Under the pieces are notes generated by a model. The model saw only the letters and a list, made by a program, of their open reading frames with translations. It was not told the origin of the DNA and ran no database searches. From positions 1 through 22,418 of the forward strand of contig CAKXKM010000028.1 of the NCBI GenBank assembly GCA_934876235.1: a stretch of DNA of 22,418 nucleotides, written 5' to 3'. Below, one piece after another: positions 1-7,487 of the stretch; position 1 is the stretch's first letter; each line of letters starts with the position of its first letter. This DNA is from Collinsella sp. AF02-46-1 (GTDB lineage: Bacteria; Actinomycetota; Coriobacteriia; Coriobacteriales; Coriobacteriaceae). A program made the translations under genes and the position numbers.

Positions 1-51
1 CATCTCGGCATAGCGCGCATACTCGCGCCATCCCATCTTGTTCTCATCCAT
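1..51 (-). CDS. 5' end of an unidentified gene (partial)
   Basis: An ATG at 51 on the minus strand opens a frame that stays open to the window edge, encoding 17 residues that begin MDENKMGWREYARYAEM. A strong ribosome binding site (GGGGAGGTG) lies about 5 nt upstream, which makes a real start likely. It is the next gene downstream of trmL on the same strand, separated by 50 nt that hold a terminator-like palindrome, so it is probably transcribed separately. The fragment is too short to assign a family. Confidence 0.55.
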   Translation of the reverse strand, partial: MDENKMGWREYARYAEM

Positions 52-76
52 ATCAACACCTCCCCTCATACAAAAA

Positions 77-107
77 ATGTGACAAAGGGACGGTCCCTTT
101 GTCACAT
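77..107. repeat. Perfect 31-bp palindrome, REP-like, doubling as trmL terminator
   Basis: Two perfect 15-bp arms (ATGTGACAAAGGGAC and its reverse complement) flank a single central base. Read on the minus strand the hairpin is followed directly by TTTTTTG, so it should work as an intrinsic terminator for trmL. The palindrome overlaps the last codon and the TGA stop of trmL (102-107). Its AAGGGACGG core resembles the cores of the elements at 725-763 and 10847-10940, suggesting a dispersed palindromic repeat family; that part is inference. Confidence 0.75.
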
Positions 108-701
108 CCCCGGAAAGCCTGTCTGGCGCAGGGCCTCGTAGAGGACGATGGCGGCGCTGTTGGAGAGGTTGAGGGCGCTGATGCGGTAGTCGTCCGGGTC
201 GACGAAGTTGCCGCAGATATCCTGCTGAAGGATGGCCTCGTGGCTGCCCTCGGTATGCCCGAGCGATTCCTCGTGGGCTTCCCAGGCCTCGGCGTTATCG
301 AGTGAGTCGCAATCGCGTAGCATGGGGATGCGCTCGCAGCATGCGGGCGCCGCAGCAAGCAGATCTTCGGGAATCCCCGAGCTCTCGCTGCCAAAGACCA
401 GATAGTCGCCGTCGCGGTAGGTGCTTTGCGCATAAGTGCGGCGCGCCTTTTTGGTCAGCAGATGCAGGCGCTCGTCGGCGGGAGAGAGGCCGTTGCGCGT
501 AAGGAAATCCTCCCAGCCGGCATAGGTCGTCACGTCCAAGCTTTGCCAGTAGCCCAGGCCGGCGCGACGCACCGTCTTGTCGTCGAGCGAAAAGCCCAGC
601 GGCTCCACCAGATGCAGGCGGGCACCGGTAACCACGCAGGTACGGCCGATATTGCCCGTATTGGCCGGAATCTCGGGCGCATACAGCACGATATTGAACA
701 T
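102..701 (-). CDS. trmL: tRNA (cytidine(34)-2'-O)-methyltransferase, TrmL family
   Basis: Encodes 199 aa of the SPOUT class. In TrmL the enzyme methylates the 2'-O of the wobble nucleotide in some leucine tRNAs using S-adenosylmethionine. Visible signatures are the N-terminal IVLYAPEIPANTGNIGRTC (about residues 4-22), VFGSESSGIP (102-111) and the knot motif ALNLSNSAAIVLYEALRQ (176-193). The start at 701 fits the family N-terminus; a longer open frame to 920 has no family match. The protein exceeds the usual ~155-160 aa because an acidic segment (about residues 128-171) is inserted between the IPM motif and the knot motif. The stop codon lies inside the terminator palindrome at 77-107. The CobW-type gene lies upstream on the same strand, about 100 nt away, with another palindrome between them. 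Confidence 0.9.
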   Translation of the reverse strand: MFNIVLYAPEIPANTGNIGRTCVVTGARLHLVEPLGFSLDDKTVRRAGLGYWQSLDVTTYAGWEDFLTRNGLSPADERLHLLTKKARRTYAQSTYRDGDYLVFGSESSGIPEDLLAAAPACCERIPMLRDCDSLDNAEAWEAHEESLGHTEGSHEAILQQDICGNFVDPDDYRISALNLSNSAAIVLYEALRQTGFPGM

Positions 702-724
702 GAATCTCCTTGGCTCAGAACGAA

Positions 725-763
725 AAACCACCACGAAGGGGACAGGCACCTTCGTGGTGGTTT
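725..763. repeat. 39-bp inverted repeat, REP-like, doubling as CobW-gene terminator
   Basis: Perfect 15-bp arms (AAACCACCACGAAGG and its complement) surround the 9-nt loop GGACAGGCA. On the minus strand the hairpin is followed by TTTTTCGTT, giving a plausible intrinsic terminator about 40 nt after the CobW-type gene stop. The AAGGGGACAGG head matches the GGGACAGG core of the 10847-10940 element although the stem sequences are unrelated, a pattern typical of dispersed REP-like families. Confidence 0.7.
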
Positions 764-802
764 GGCGGTTACGTAGGCGGAAAAATGCCCGCTTGGATAA
801 AC

Positions 803-1933
803 CTAGGCGCTGTGCCAGTCGGTCAGGCAGGCATCGAGGGAGGCGATGAGCGCATCCTTGTCCATGTGACGGCCGATGATGCACAGGCTCGTCATGCGAT
901 CGCCCGTCTCGTCGTCCCAAATCTGCATGATCTCGGGGTTCTCGTCGATAATCTTCTGCTTTTCGCCCTCGGGCGCAGAATCGACAAACAGGCCGTTCTC
1001 CATCAGGCGCATCTGGTGGCCGGCCTGCTCAAACATGTAGCACATGTCCGGATCGCCGGTCTGCCACAGCGGGCCCTTGACGCGAATGACCTCGTCGGGC
1101 CACTCCTGCTCAACAAAATCGGTGAACTTCTGCAGGTCAAACGGCTTGCGGCGCGAGTACACAAAGGTCTCGATGTCGTACTCGAGCACCTCGGGGTCGT
1201 CGTGCTCCTCGGGATGCTCCATAGCCTCGATCCAGGCGGCGGAGTTGTAGGCGCGCATAAAGTCGAAGCGGCCGGTGTCGAGCAGCTCATCCATGGGGAC
1301 CTCGCCGTTTTGGGCCTCGACAATTACGGCGTCCTTCTGCAGGCTGCGCACAATGGCCTTGAGCTCGGCGATCTGCTCGGGCGTGACGGTATCGGTCTTG
1401 TTGAGGATCAGCGTGGTGCAAAACTCGATCTGCTGGATGAGCAGGCTCTCGATGTCGTCCTCGTCGATATCCTCGGCTAGCAGGTCGCGACCGCCGTTGA
1501 ACTCGTCGTACATGCGGGCGCAGTCGACCACGGCCACGATGTTGTCGAGCGCGAGCTTGGGCTCGCCGCCCACCTTGGCCTCGTCGCAGAAGCTCGAGAT
1601 GGTGTAGGCGATGGGGATGGGCTCGCAGATGCCCGAGGCCTCGATGATGATGTAGTCGAACTTGCCCGAATCGGCGATGCCCTGCAGCTGGTTGGCCAGG
1701 TCGTCCGAAAGCGTGCAGCAGATGCAGCCGTTGGTGAGCGGGATGAGGTCGTCGGTCTCGGAAAGGCCGCCGTCGGCGATGAGGCTGGCGTCCACATTGA
1801 TCTCGCCGATATCGTTGACGATCACGGCGGCGCGGATGCCGCCGTCGTTAGCGAGGATGTGGTTGAGCAGCGTGGTCTTGCCGGCACCGAGGTATCCGGT
1901 AAGCATGATGATCTTCACGGGTTTGTTGGGCAT
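803..1933 (-). CDS. CobW/COG0523-family metal-chaperone-type GTPase
   Basis: 376 aa of the SIMIBI-class G3E GTPase family. Residues 13-20 (GYLGAGKT) form the Walker A P-loop. GCICC (69-73) is the CxCC metal-binding motif that defines COG0523 proteins (YjiA, ZigA, CobW). The C-terminal third, with the SRRKPFDLQKF segment, resembles a CobW_C domain. Family members deliver or store Zn, Co or other metals using GTP; the metal here cannot be read from sequence. The ATG at 1933 is chosen because AAAGGAGGG lies 3 nt upstream; an ATG at 1954 lies upstream of that ribosome binding site. There is no cobalamin or metal-uptake gene next to it, so the context gives no substrate clue. The acidic stretch around residues 145-152 (DIDEDDIES) is unusual. 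Confidence 0.88.
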   Translation of the reverse strand: MPNKPVKIIMLTGYLGAGKTTLLNHILANDGGIRAAVIVNDIGEINVDASLIADGGLSETDDLIPLTNGCICCTLSDDLANQLQGIADSGKFDYIIIEASGICEPIPIAYTISSFCDEAKVGGEPKLALDNIVAVVDCARMYDEFNGGRDLLAEDIDEDDIESLLIQQIEFCTTLILNKTDTVTPEQIAELKAIVRSLQKDAVIVEAQNGEVPMDELLDTGRFDFMRAYNSAAWIEAMEHPEEHDDPEVLEYDIETFVYSRRKPFDLQKFTDFVEQEWPDEVIRVKGPLWQTGDPDMCYMFEQAGHQMRLMENGLFVDSAPEGEKQKIIDENPEIMQIWDDETGDRMTSLCIIGRHMDKDALIASLDACLTDWHSA

Positions 1934-2019
1934 GTGCCCTCCTTTGTTAGACATGGCTTACAGTTGAATCTTATGCCAAACGCCTGCTCTTATACCCACG
2001 CGCCGACAAATAACACAGG

Positions 2020-2361
2020 CTACTCCCAGGCTCCCCACACATCGGGGCAATAGCCGACGGTGGCCTTTTTGCCGTTGCGCACGATGGGCTCGGCCAGAAC
2101 CTGCTGGTTCTCGAGCAGTTTGTCGAAGCGCTGGCTGGGGGTGAGGTGCTGGATGAGCGCGAGCGTCTCCTCGTCTTTGGCCTTGGGGTTGAGCAGCTTG
2201 TCGATGCCGCCGACCGCCTGCATCACGCTCGTGAGTTCGCCCTTGCTCATCTCCTTTTCCTTCAGGTCGATAAATTGCACCTTAATGCGGCGCTCCTTAA
2301 AATAGCGCTGGGCCTTCTTAGTGTCGAAGGACTTCTTGGTGCCAAAGATCTGCACGTTCAT
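2020..2361 (-). CDS. ArsC/Spx-family thioredoxin-fold protein lacking the usual cysteine
   Basis: 113 aa. It resembles small ArsC-family proteins through the N-terminal IFGTKK.FDTKKA.RYFKER pattern, a KEKEMSKGEL segment and a C-terminal PIVRNGKKATVGY motif. ArsC-family reductases carry a catalytic Cys near residue 10; here that position reads GTKKSFDTKK, with Ser instead. The only cysteine is late, in GYCPDVW. A thiol-based arsenate reductase is therefore unlikely and an Spx-like or redox-inactive role is possible. The gene starts 17 nt after the stop of the flavin oxidoreductase gene, so the two probably form one transcription unit. Its ribosome binding site (GGCGGAAC) is weak, which fits coupling. 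Confidence 0.78.
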   Translation of the reverse strand: MNVQIFGTKKSFDTKKAQRYFKERRIKVQFIDLKEKEMSKGELTSVMQAVGGIDKLLNPKAKDEETLALIQHLTPSQRFDKLLENQQVLAEPIVRNGKKATVGYCPDVWGAWE

Positions 2362-2378
2362 GTTTATGTTCCGCCGTT

Positions 2379-3002
2379 CTAACGAATGAAGTTGGTCCTG
2401 GCGCGATCGGCCTCGGGCGTCTCAATGCCGGCGGCCTTTCCCGCCTCGATGCAGCGCAGCAGCCAGGCCATGTTTTTGCCGATGTTTCGCATGGTGGCAA
2501 GGCCTTCGGCGTCCTGGGCGGCCTCACCCGGCATGGCGCCAAAGACGTTGTTCCAGTAGGTAGATGCAACGACGGGCATCTGGTTGATGGTGAAGTACTT
2601 GTTGAGTACATCGAAGGTGGTCGACGTGCCGCCGCGACGGGCGACGGCGACCGCGGCACCCGGCTTGTGCGCAAAGGCTTTGCTGCCAGCATAGAATGCA
2701 CGGTCGAGAGCCGAGAGGATGCGTCCGCTGGGATGCGCATAGTAGACGGGGGAGCCAAAGATAAAGCCATCTGCCTGCCCGGCGGCGGCGATCAGCTCGT
2801 TCACCGCGTCGTCGTCAAAGGTGCAGCGGCAACCGAGCTTGCTGCACTGGCCACAGCCAATGCAGTCGCGAATGGGCTTGGCGCCCAGTTGAAACGTCTC
2901 GGTATCAATGCCCTCGGCCCTAAGTTGCTCGGCGACCTCGGCGAGTGCTCGGGCGGTGTTGCCGTTTGCCTTGGGGCTGCCATTGACCAAAAGAACCTTC
3001 AT
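2379..3002 (-). CDS. Flavodoxin-fold NAD(P)H-dependent oxidoreductase, iron-sulfur flavoprotein-like
   Basis: 207 aa. The N-terminus KVLLVNGSPKANGNTA (2-17) is the FMN phosphate-binding loop of the NADPH-dependent FMN reductase/flavodoxin-like family, and GSPVYYAHPSG is the second FMN-contact loop. Residues 47-60 carry C-x2-C-x2-C-x4-C-x-C, resembling the compact cysteine motif of archaeal-type iron-sulfur flavoproteins, so a 4Fe-4S centre is possible. The ATG at 3002 has AGAGGGAG 6-7 nt upstream; a GTG codon immediately before (3005) is an alternative start. It is the first gene of a two-gene unit with the ArsC-like protein, suggesting a shared redox or stress role. The substrate is unknown. 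Confidence 0.82.
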   Translation of the reverse strand: MKVLLVNGSPKANGNTARALAEVAEQLRAEGIDTETFQLGAKPIRDCIGCGQCSKLGCRCTFDDDAVNELIAAAGQADGFIFGSPVYYAHPSGRILSALDRAFYAGSKAFAHKPGAAVAVARRGGTSTTFDVLNKYFTINQMPVVASTYWNNVFGAMPGEAAQDAEGLATMRNIGKNMAWLLRCIEAGKAAGIETPEADRARTNFIR

Positions 3003-3039
3003 CACAAACTCCCTCTGCTGTCGGTGACTTCTGCGGAGG

Positions 3040-3048
3040 ATTATCGCA
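3040..3048 (-). promoter_or_regulatory. Candidate extended -10 promoter for the oxidoreductase unit
   Basis: On the minus strand TGCGATAAT gives an extended -10 (TG-N-GATAAT) about 37 nt before the start at 3002. No good -35 box is visible, which is tolerated with an extended -10. This is sequence inspection only. Confidence 0.35.
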
Positions 3049-3065
3049 CGAGAGGGCAGATGGCG

Positions 3066-3108
3066 TGGGGCGCGATGCGAAACGGCTTGTGTTTCACATC
3101 GCGCCCCA
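3066..3108 (-). terminator. Long hairpin at the 3' end of the GGDEF gene
   Basis: Arms of 18 bp with one mismatch (TGGGGCGCGATG.GAAAC) surround a 7-nt loop, beginning 5 nt after the stop of the 3114-4643 gene. It lacks a U-tract on the minus strand, so it may stall polymerase or protect the 3' end rather than act as a classic intrinsic terminator. Confidence 0.5.
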
Positions 3109-3113
3109 TAACG

Positions 3114-4643
3114 CTAGTCCAGCTTGGTGCCCGGTACTTGTGGTGCCTCTTCAAGTAGCGCTTTGAGCTCGTTCAAAATGGAAACGGGCTGTCGGTCGAC
3201 GGCATCTAGATGAAGTGTGGCCACACGAATGGGCGGCTGATATTCAAATGATCCAAAGAGTACGGGCGACCCCAAGAACCGCTCGATTTCTTCTGCGATC
3301 GCGTCGGTCTCTTCGGGATCAAGGTCATCGAAAAGCGCCACGAACATCGGTCCGGTCGAGCGGAACAGACGGCCCTTGCCGCGCGAACAGTCCATGAGGC
3401 AGGCGGCACTTTCTGCCAAAACGCGGTCGCCCGCATCAAAGCCAAAGCGGGCATTGACCTTGGCGATGTCGTCGATTTTGATGGCGACCAGGCCTGCCTT
3501 GCGCGCCACGCGACGCATTTCGCCAATGGCGTTGACCAGGGCGTGGATATCGCCCAGGCCGGTCACGGAATCGGTCGTATCCGCCAAGCTTCGGTTGATG
3601 ATAATGCCCACATACGTGTTGGGCTCGGTTTCGGTGCTATCCAAGCGGTAGCCCGTACACTCGCACAGCGCATATTTACCAGCGGTATTCATGACGCGAT
3701 ACTGCATGTAATGGAAGTGCCACGCGCCGTTTACCACCATATCGAGCTCGCTGCGCACGTTGTCGCGGTCCTCGGGGTGAACGCGGGCGAGCCACATATC
3801 GAGCGAGTTATAGGGATGCTGGGAGGGCAGGTCAAAATCGCGCACGGCATTAATCGACCATTGCGATTCGCCGGTATCGAGGTTAAGGATAAACGGATAG
3901 CGCGTCTCGGAGCTCATGGAGATCGCTTGGAACACCCGGTCGTTGCAGGGAGGCTGATCGGCGATCGGGCGCATGGATGCGTCGTTTTCCTTCGGCTGCT
4001 GCACACGGTGCATGAGCTTGTAGCGATACATTTTGCGGTCGGCGTCCATGGTCATCTGGCGACGCGTATCGCCAGCGAGTGGGTCGACGCGCGAGCAGCC
4101 AAAGCTAAAGCTAGCGATCATGGGCGCTTTGCCGCCCGATGTTGCCTCGATAAGGTTGGTGCGCGTCCGCTCCAGGCGCTGCTCGAGTTCGGCTTCATCT
4201 GTCGTGGGGGATACGAGTACAAATTCGTCTCCACCGATACGGAACAGCAGGTCATTAGGTTCCATTGTCTCGGTGAGTGCACGGCAGATGCTCAGGATGT
4301 AGCGATTGCCCTCGGTGTGGCCAAACGTATCGTTGCAATGCTTAAGGCGATCGATATCGATATAAGCGCAGGTGAAGGGGGTGCCTTTGTGCCAAAGCAG
4401 CTCGGCATAACGGTGGAGTCCAGCACGGTTGCCAAGATTGGTGAGCGAATCGATATAGGCGCCGCGCTCAAGCAGCTCGCGTTCTTGCTGCAGGATGGCA
4501 AATGTCTTCTGTAGCTGCTCGCCGATGGCGCACAGCTCCGTGGGCAGCGCGGCAACATCGAGCTCGGCGGTCGAGACCCCGTTCGCAAGTCGCTGAAGAT
4601 AGGCAATGATCGATTGCTCGCCCAGGCGATACGACTCGTTCAT
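3114..4643 (-). CDS. Diguanylate cyclase: GGDEF, PAS-like, degenerate GGDEF
   Basis: 509 aa, no membrane segment. A short helical N-terminus (about 35-62) leads into a canonical GGDEF domain with SLTNLGNRAG (66-75), the metal-binding DIDRLKHCND segment (96-105) and RIGGDEF (135-141), so c-di-GMP synthesis from two GTP is expected. The residues five before GGDEF (EPND) are not the RxxD inhibitory site, so product inhibition may be absent. A PAS-like domain follows (about 225-345, with TRYPFILNLDTGESQWS). A second GGDEF fold (about 365-480) has TGLGDIHALVNAI but STGPMF in place of GGDEF, so it is probably a non-catalytic binding or dimer module. The ATG at 4643 is preceded by AAGGAGGT. The neighbouring 4770-7487 gene is a paralogue with the same first three domains. 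Confidence 0.9.
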   Translation of the reverse strand: MNESYRLGEQSIIAYLQRLANGVSTAELDVAALPTELCAIGEQLQKTFAILQQERELLERGAYIDSLTNLGNRAGLHRYAELLWHKGTPFTCAYIDIDRLKHCNDTFGHTEGNRYILSICRALTETMEPNDLLFRIGGDEFVLVSPTTDEAELEQRLERTRTNLIEATSGGKAPMIASFSFGCSRVDPLAGDTRRQMTMDADRKMYRYKLMHRVQQPKENDASMRPIADQPPCNDRVFQAISMSSETRYPFILNLDTGESQWSINAVRDFDLPSQHPYNSLDMWLARVHPEDRDNVRSELDMVVNGAWHFHYMQYRVMNTAGKYALCECTGYRLDSTETEPNTYVGIIINRSLADTTDSVTGLGDIHALVNAIGEMRRVARKAGLVAIKIDDIAKVNARFGFDAGDRVLAESAACLMDCSRGKGRLFRSTGPMFVALFDDLDPEETDAIAEEIERFLGSPVLFGSFEYQPPIRVATLHLDAVDRQPVSILNELKALLEEAPQVPGTKLD

Positions 4644-4769
4644 GATGGATAACCTCCTTGGGCACAACAGTGGTTTGCATCATATCCCCAATTCGGTTTG
4701 GATTGGGGGCATAAGTTAGCCAATGGGGACAAGCGCCCCTTCGGCGGTAGTGTTTTGCGCGCGAGCGTA
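4644..4769 (-). other. Spacer and leader between the two c-di-GMP genes
   Basis: 126 nt. It holds the AAGGAGGT ribosome binding site (4652-4659), a small hairpin (CCCCAAT and ATTGGGG arms, 4686-4708) and CGGCGGTAGTG at 4742-4752, an 11-mer that also lies upstream of both surface-protein genes (18329-18339, 20373-20383). I see no clear terminator with a U-tract and no strong promoter, so read-through from the upstream gene is possible. Confidence 0.4.
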
Positions 4770-7487
4770 TCAGTTTTTGTTACCGCCATCGAGCAATGCC
4801 TCAAAATCCTTTGCCTGCATGGGGCGGTAGTAGAGGAAGCCCTGAGCGTAGCGGGCACCCATGTGGCGCAACATGTTTGCCTGCTCATCGGTCTCGACGC
4901 CTTCGATTACAACGGGCAGATGGAGCGATTGCGCCATCTCGAGCATTGATGAAACGATTTGCGCGCTACGGCTTTGATCGCGGTCGGTGGGCACAAACGT
5001 GCGATCAAGCTTGATGACGTCGACGTTGACGTTCTTGAGCATCGCGAGCGTAGACTGGCCGGTGCCAAAATCGTCCATGTAGGTCGAGAAACCGCGAGTG
5101 TGTAGGTCGGCCGTCAGCTTATCCACGGCCTCGGACTCTCCCGTATAAGCCGTCTCGGTGATCTCAATGCGCATGAGCTCGGGCGGTAGGTTGTATTGGG
5201 CGGCAAGCGCCCCCATATGCTCGGCGACGTCGCAGGCAAGGATATCCACGCGCGACACATTGAGCGAGATCGGAACTACGCGCAGCCCTCGATCGATGCA
5301 CTCACGCAGCCACGAGGCGACGCCCTGCCAAACATATTTGTCGAGCGTCACCACAAAACCGCTTTCCTCGAGGGCGGGGATAAAGGTGGTAGGTGAAATG
5401 AGGGAGCCATCCTTGTCAATCCAGCGTGTGAGCGCCTCGGCGCCAACGATCTCGCCGGTTTCCATGTCGACCTGGGGCTGCAAATAGTAGGTAATGCGGC
5501 CGTTTGAGAGCGCATACTGGAATTCGGTCAGCGTGCGGTGGAACGCGATTTCGTGTTCGTATTCCTCGGGGCGGAAAATGGCAATGCGCTCCTTAAAGTC
5601 GTTTTTTGCGCGCCGATTGGTAAACATGGCCTTGGCCTGCGCATCGATGGTGATTTCCTCGTTGGAGTCGATGGGGTAAACACCCATGGACGGCCAGAAG
5701 CCCACGCCGTCATCATGCTTGGCCACGGCCTGGCGAACGCGGCTATAGATCTGATGGACGGTGTCGTGTTCAAAGGGGATGAGTACGCAAAAATCGTCTT
5801 GGCCCCAGTACCCTGCGACGCCCATGGCGGCATTCTCGATGTCCTTGAGAACCGTGCCCACATCGGCGAGTACGCGGTCACCCTCGGCCTGTCCGTGCCA
5901 TTCGTTGAACAGTCGCATGTGCCCCATATCGACGGTGGCGATACACCAGGCGCCGTTGCGCCTTGTCTCGAGAAATTCGTTGGCGCGGCGCATAAACTCG
6001 CTGGGTCGATAGAGACCCGTGAGCGGATCGATGCGTTCGGCGATGGCGCTTTTGCGCTCCACCTCGGGTATGGGGAGGCTGTCGTTGGGAACAAGCCCGC
6101 CGGCCGTGCGAATGCGACGGTCGAGTTCGCCTAAAACGGCGGCCGTTTGATTGGTCAGGTGCTCGTAAAAGGCCGGAACGACAAGACAGACGGGGGTAAT
6201 AGTGTCGCCCGCGATTCGAACGGGAGCGAAAACGGCCTCTTTGAGATGTTGGATCAGTTGCTCGAATGCTTCGTGATCCAAATTGTTGCTAAGCACGACG
6301 AACTGGGCGTTGCGTGAACGGAAGACGCGACTCCTGCCGCGAGTAATCGACAGCATGCGGCCTGCGTATTCGGCGAGCATGTTGTCGACGGCCTCGGCCC
6401 CGTAGAGCTCGTTGAGCTTTGCCGTGCCGCGAACGCGCACTGCTATAAGCCCCGTCTCGCAACGGTCGCGACGGCAGGCATCGATAGCGTTGATCAGCGT
6501 GCGCTGCGTTCCGAGACCCGTGGCGGCGTCGACGGTCTCGGCAAGCGAGTGGTTGACGAGCTCGCCGACATAGAGCGAGGGGACATTTCCGTCGCCGTCG
6601 ATACGAAACCCGCGAGCACGGCCGAGGATGTAATCGCCGGCGGCATTGCGCACGCGGTACTGCATGACGTGACGATGTTTGGAGCCGTCATAGATTTGGT
6701 CGATGTCGTTGGTATAGGCCTCAAGGTCATCGGGATGGACACGCGTTTTCCAATAATCGTGACAGTTGTCTATATGCTCCGAAGGAAGACCAAGATCGCG
6801 CAAGGCGCCTTGCGACCAAAGGGTTCGATGTTTGTCCAAGTTCTCGATAAAGAAATAGCGGCCTTCGTTGAGCATCGAAAGGGCGTCGAAAATTCGATCG
6901 CTTATTTCGAAGTCGTCGGTGTGGGCTTGTGCGATATTGCGTCGATCAAGGTGCACGGCATGACGTAGCTTGTAGTCGTACATGCGATGGTCGGCATCGT
7001 TCGTCAAGCGATTGGGGGCTTCGCCCAGGGCGGGGTCGGCGTGTGCCACTCCGTAGCTAAACGAGTGAGGCATCTCGGCATCGTTGTTTTTGAGCAGGAC
7101 CGTTCGGCAGCGTTCCAGACGTTCGGCGAGGTCGTCCTCGGTTGCAATCGTAGATAGGATGGCAAACTCGTCGCCGCCTATGCGAAACGCCGCCTCGTCC
7201 ACTTTCATATACAGCTTGAGATAGAGGCTTACCTGCAAGATGTAGCGGTTGCCCTCGTCATGCCCAAAGACATCGTTGCAGTGCTTGAGATTGTCGATAT
7301 CGATGAACGCCATGGTAACGGGGGCGTCCTGCTCCCAGAGCTCCTCGAGGGAGCGGGCAAAGCCGCCGCGGTTGCCAAGTCCGGTGAGCTCGTCGGTAAA
7401 GGCGGTCTTGATCAGATCGTCCTGTCGCTCGAGAAGGTCACGGATGGTCTTTTCGAGCGTTTCGGTGTAATTGCTGGGGGCATCCAT
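4770..7487 (-). CDS. Multidomain c-di-GMP enzyme: GGDEF, PAS-like, two degenerate GGDEFs, EAL
   Basis: 905 aa, apparently cytoplasmic. The first GGDEF domain is intact: DELTGLGNRGG (32-42), DIDNLKHCND (63-72), RIGGDEF (102-108); no RxxD inhibitory site is seen. A PAS-like domain (about 195-315) and a degenerate GGDEF (about 330-445; SRNAQF replaces the signature) match the neighbouring paralogue. A further GGDEF fold (about 495-625) reads WGQDDF at the signature. The C-terminal EAL domain keeps the expected metal and catalytic motifs: EALTRW (684), EITE (775), DDFGTG (805), IKLD (825), EGVE (862) and QGF (882), so phosphodiesterase activity is likely. The protein could both make and break c-di-GMP. 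The start is uncertain: ATG 7487 aligns with the paralogue but has only a weak AGAAAG ahead; a GTG at 7544 is in frame. Confidence 0.88.
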   Translation of the reverse strand: MDAPSNYTETLEKTIRDLLERQDDLIKTAFTDELTGLGNRGGFARSLEELWEQDAPVTMAFIDIDNLKHCNDVFGHDEGNRYILQVSLYLKLYMKVDEAAFRIGGDEFAILSTIATEDDLAERLERCRTVLLKNNDAEMPHSFSYGVAHADPALGEAPNRLTNDADHRMYDYKLRHAVHLDRRNIAQAHTDDFEISDRIFDALSMLNEGRYFFIENLDKHRTLWSQGALRDLGLPSEHIDNCHDYWKTRVHPDDLEAYTNDIDQIYDGSKHRHVMQYRVRNAAGDYILGRARGFRIDGDGNVPSLYVGELVNHSLAETVDAATGLGTQRTLINAIDACRRDRCETGLIAVRVRGTAKLNELYGAEAVDNMLAEYAGRMLSITRGRSRVFRSRNAQFVVLSNNLDHEAFEQLIQHLKEAVFAPVRIAGDTITPVCLVVPAFYEHLTNQTAAVLGELDRRIRTAGGLVPNDSLPIPEVERKSAIAERIDPLTGLYRPSEFMRRANEFLETRRNGAWCIATVDMGHMRLFNEWHGQAEGDRVLADVGTVLKDIENAAMGVAGYWGQDDFCVLIPFEHDTVHQIYSRVRQAVAKHDDGVGFWPSMGVYPIDSNEEITIDAQAKAMFTNRRAKNDFKERIAIFRPEEYEHEIAFHRTLTEFQYALSNGRITYYLQPQVDMETGEIVGAEALTRWIDKDGSLISPTTFIPALEESGFVVTLDKYVWQGVASWLRECIDRGLRVVPISLNVSRVDILACDVAEHMGALAAQYNLPPELMRIEITETAYTGESEAVDKLTADLHTRGFSTYMDDFGTGQSTLAMLKNVNVDVIKLDRTFVPTDRDQSRSAQIVSSMLEMAQSLHLPVVIEGVETDEQANMLRHMGARYAQGFLYYRPMQAKDFEALLDGGNKN

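Noticed and set aside
710..1480. Long plus-strand open frame opposite the CobW-type gene
   Set aside because: It is antisense to a clear family gene with a good ribosome binding site; its residues match no family and its length is explained by high GC content.
3543..4514. 323-codon plus-strand frame opposite the GGDEF gene
   Set aside because: It is a shadow of the minus-strand coding frame, with no ribosome binding site and no recognisable domain.
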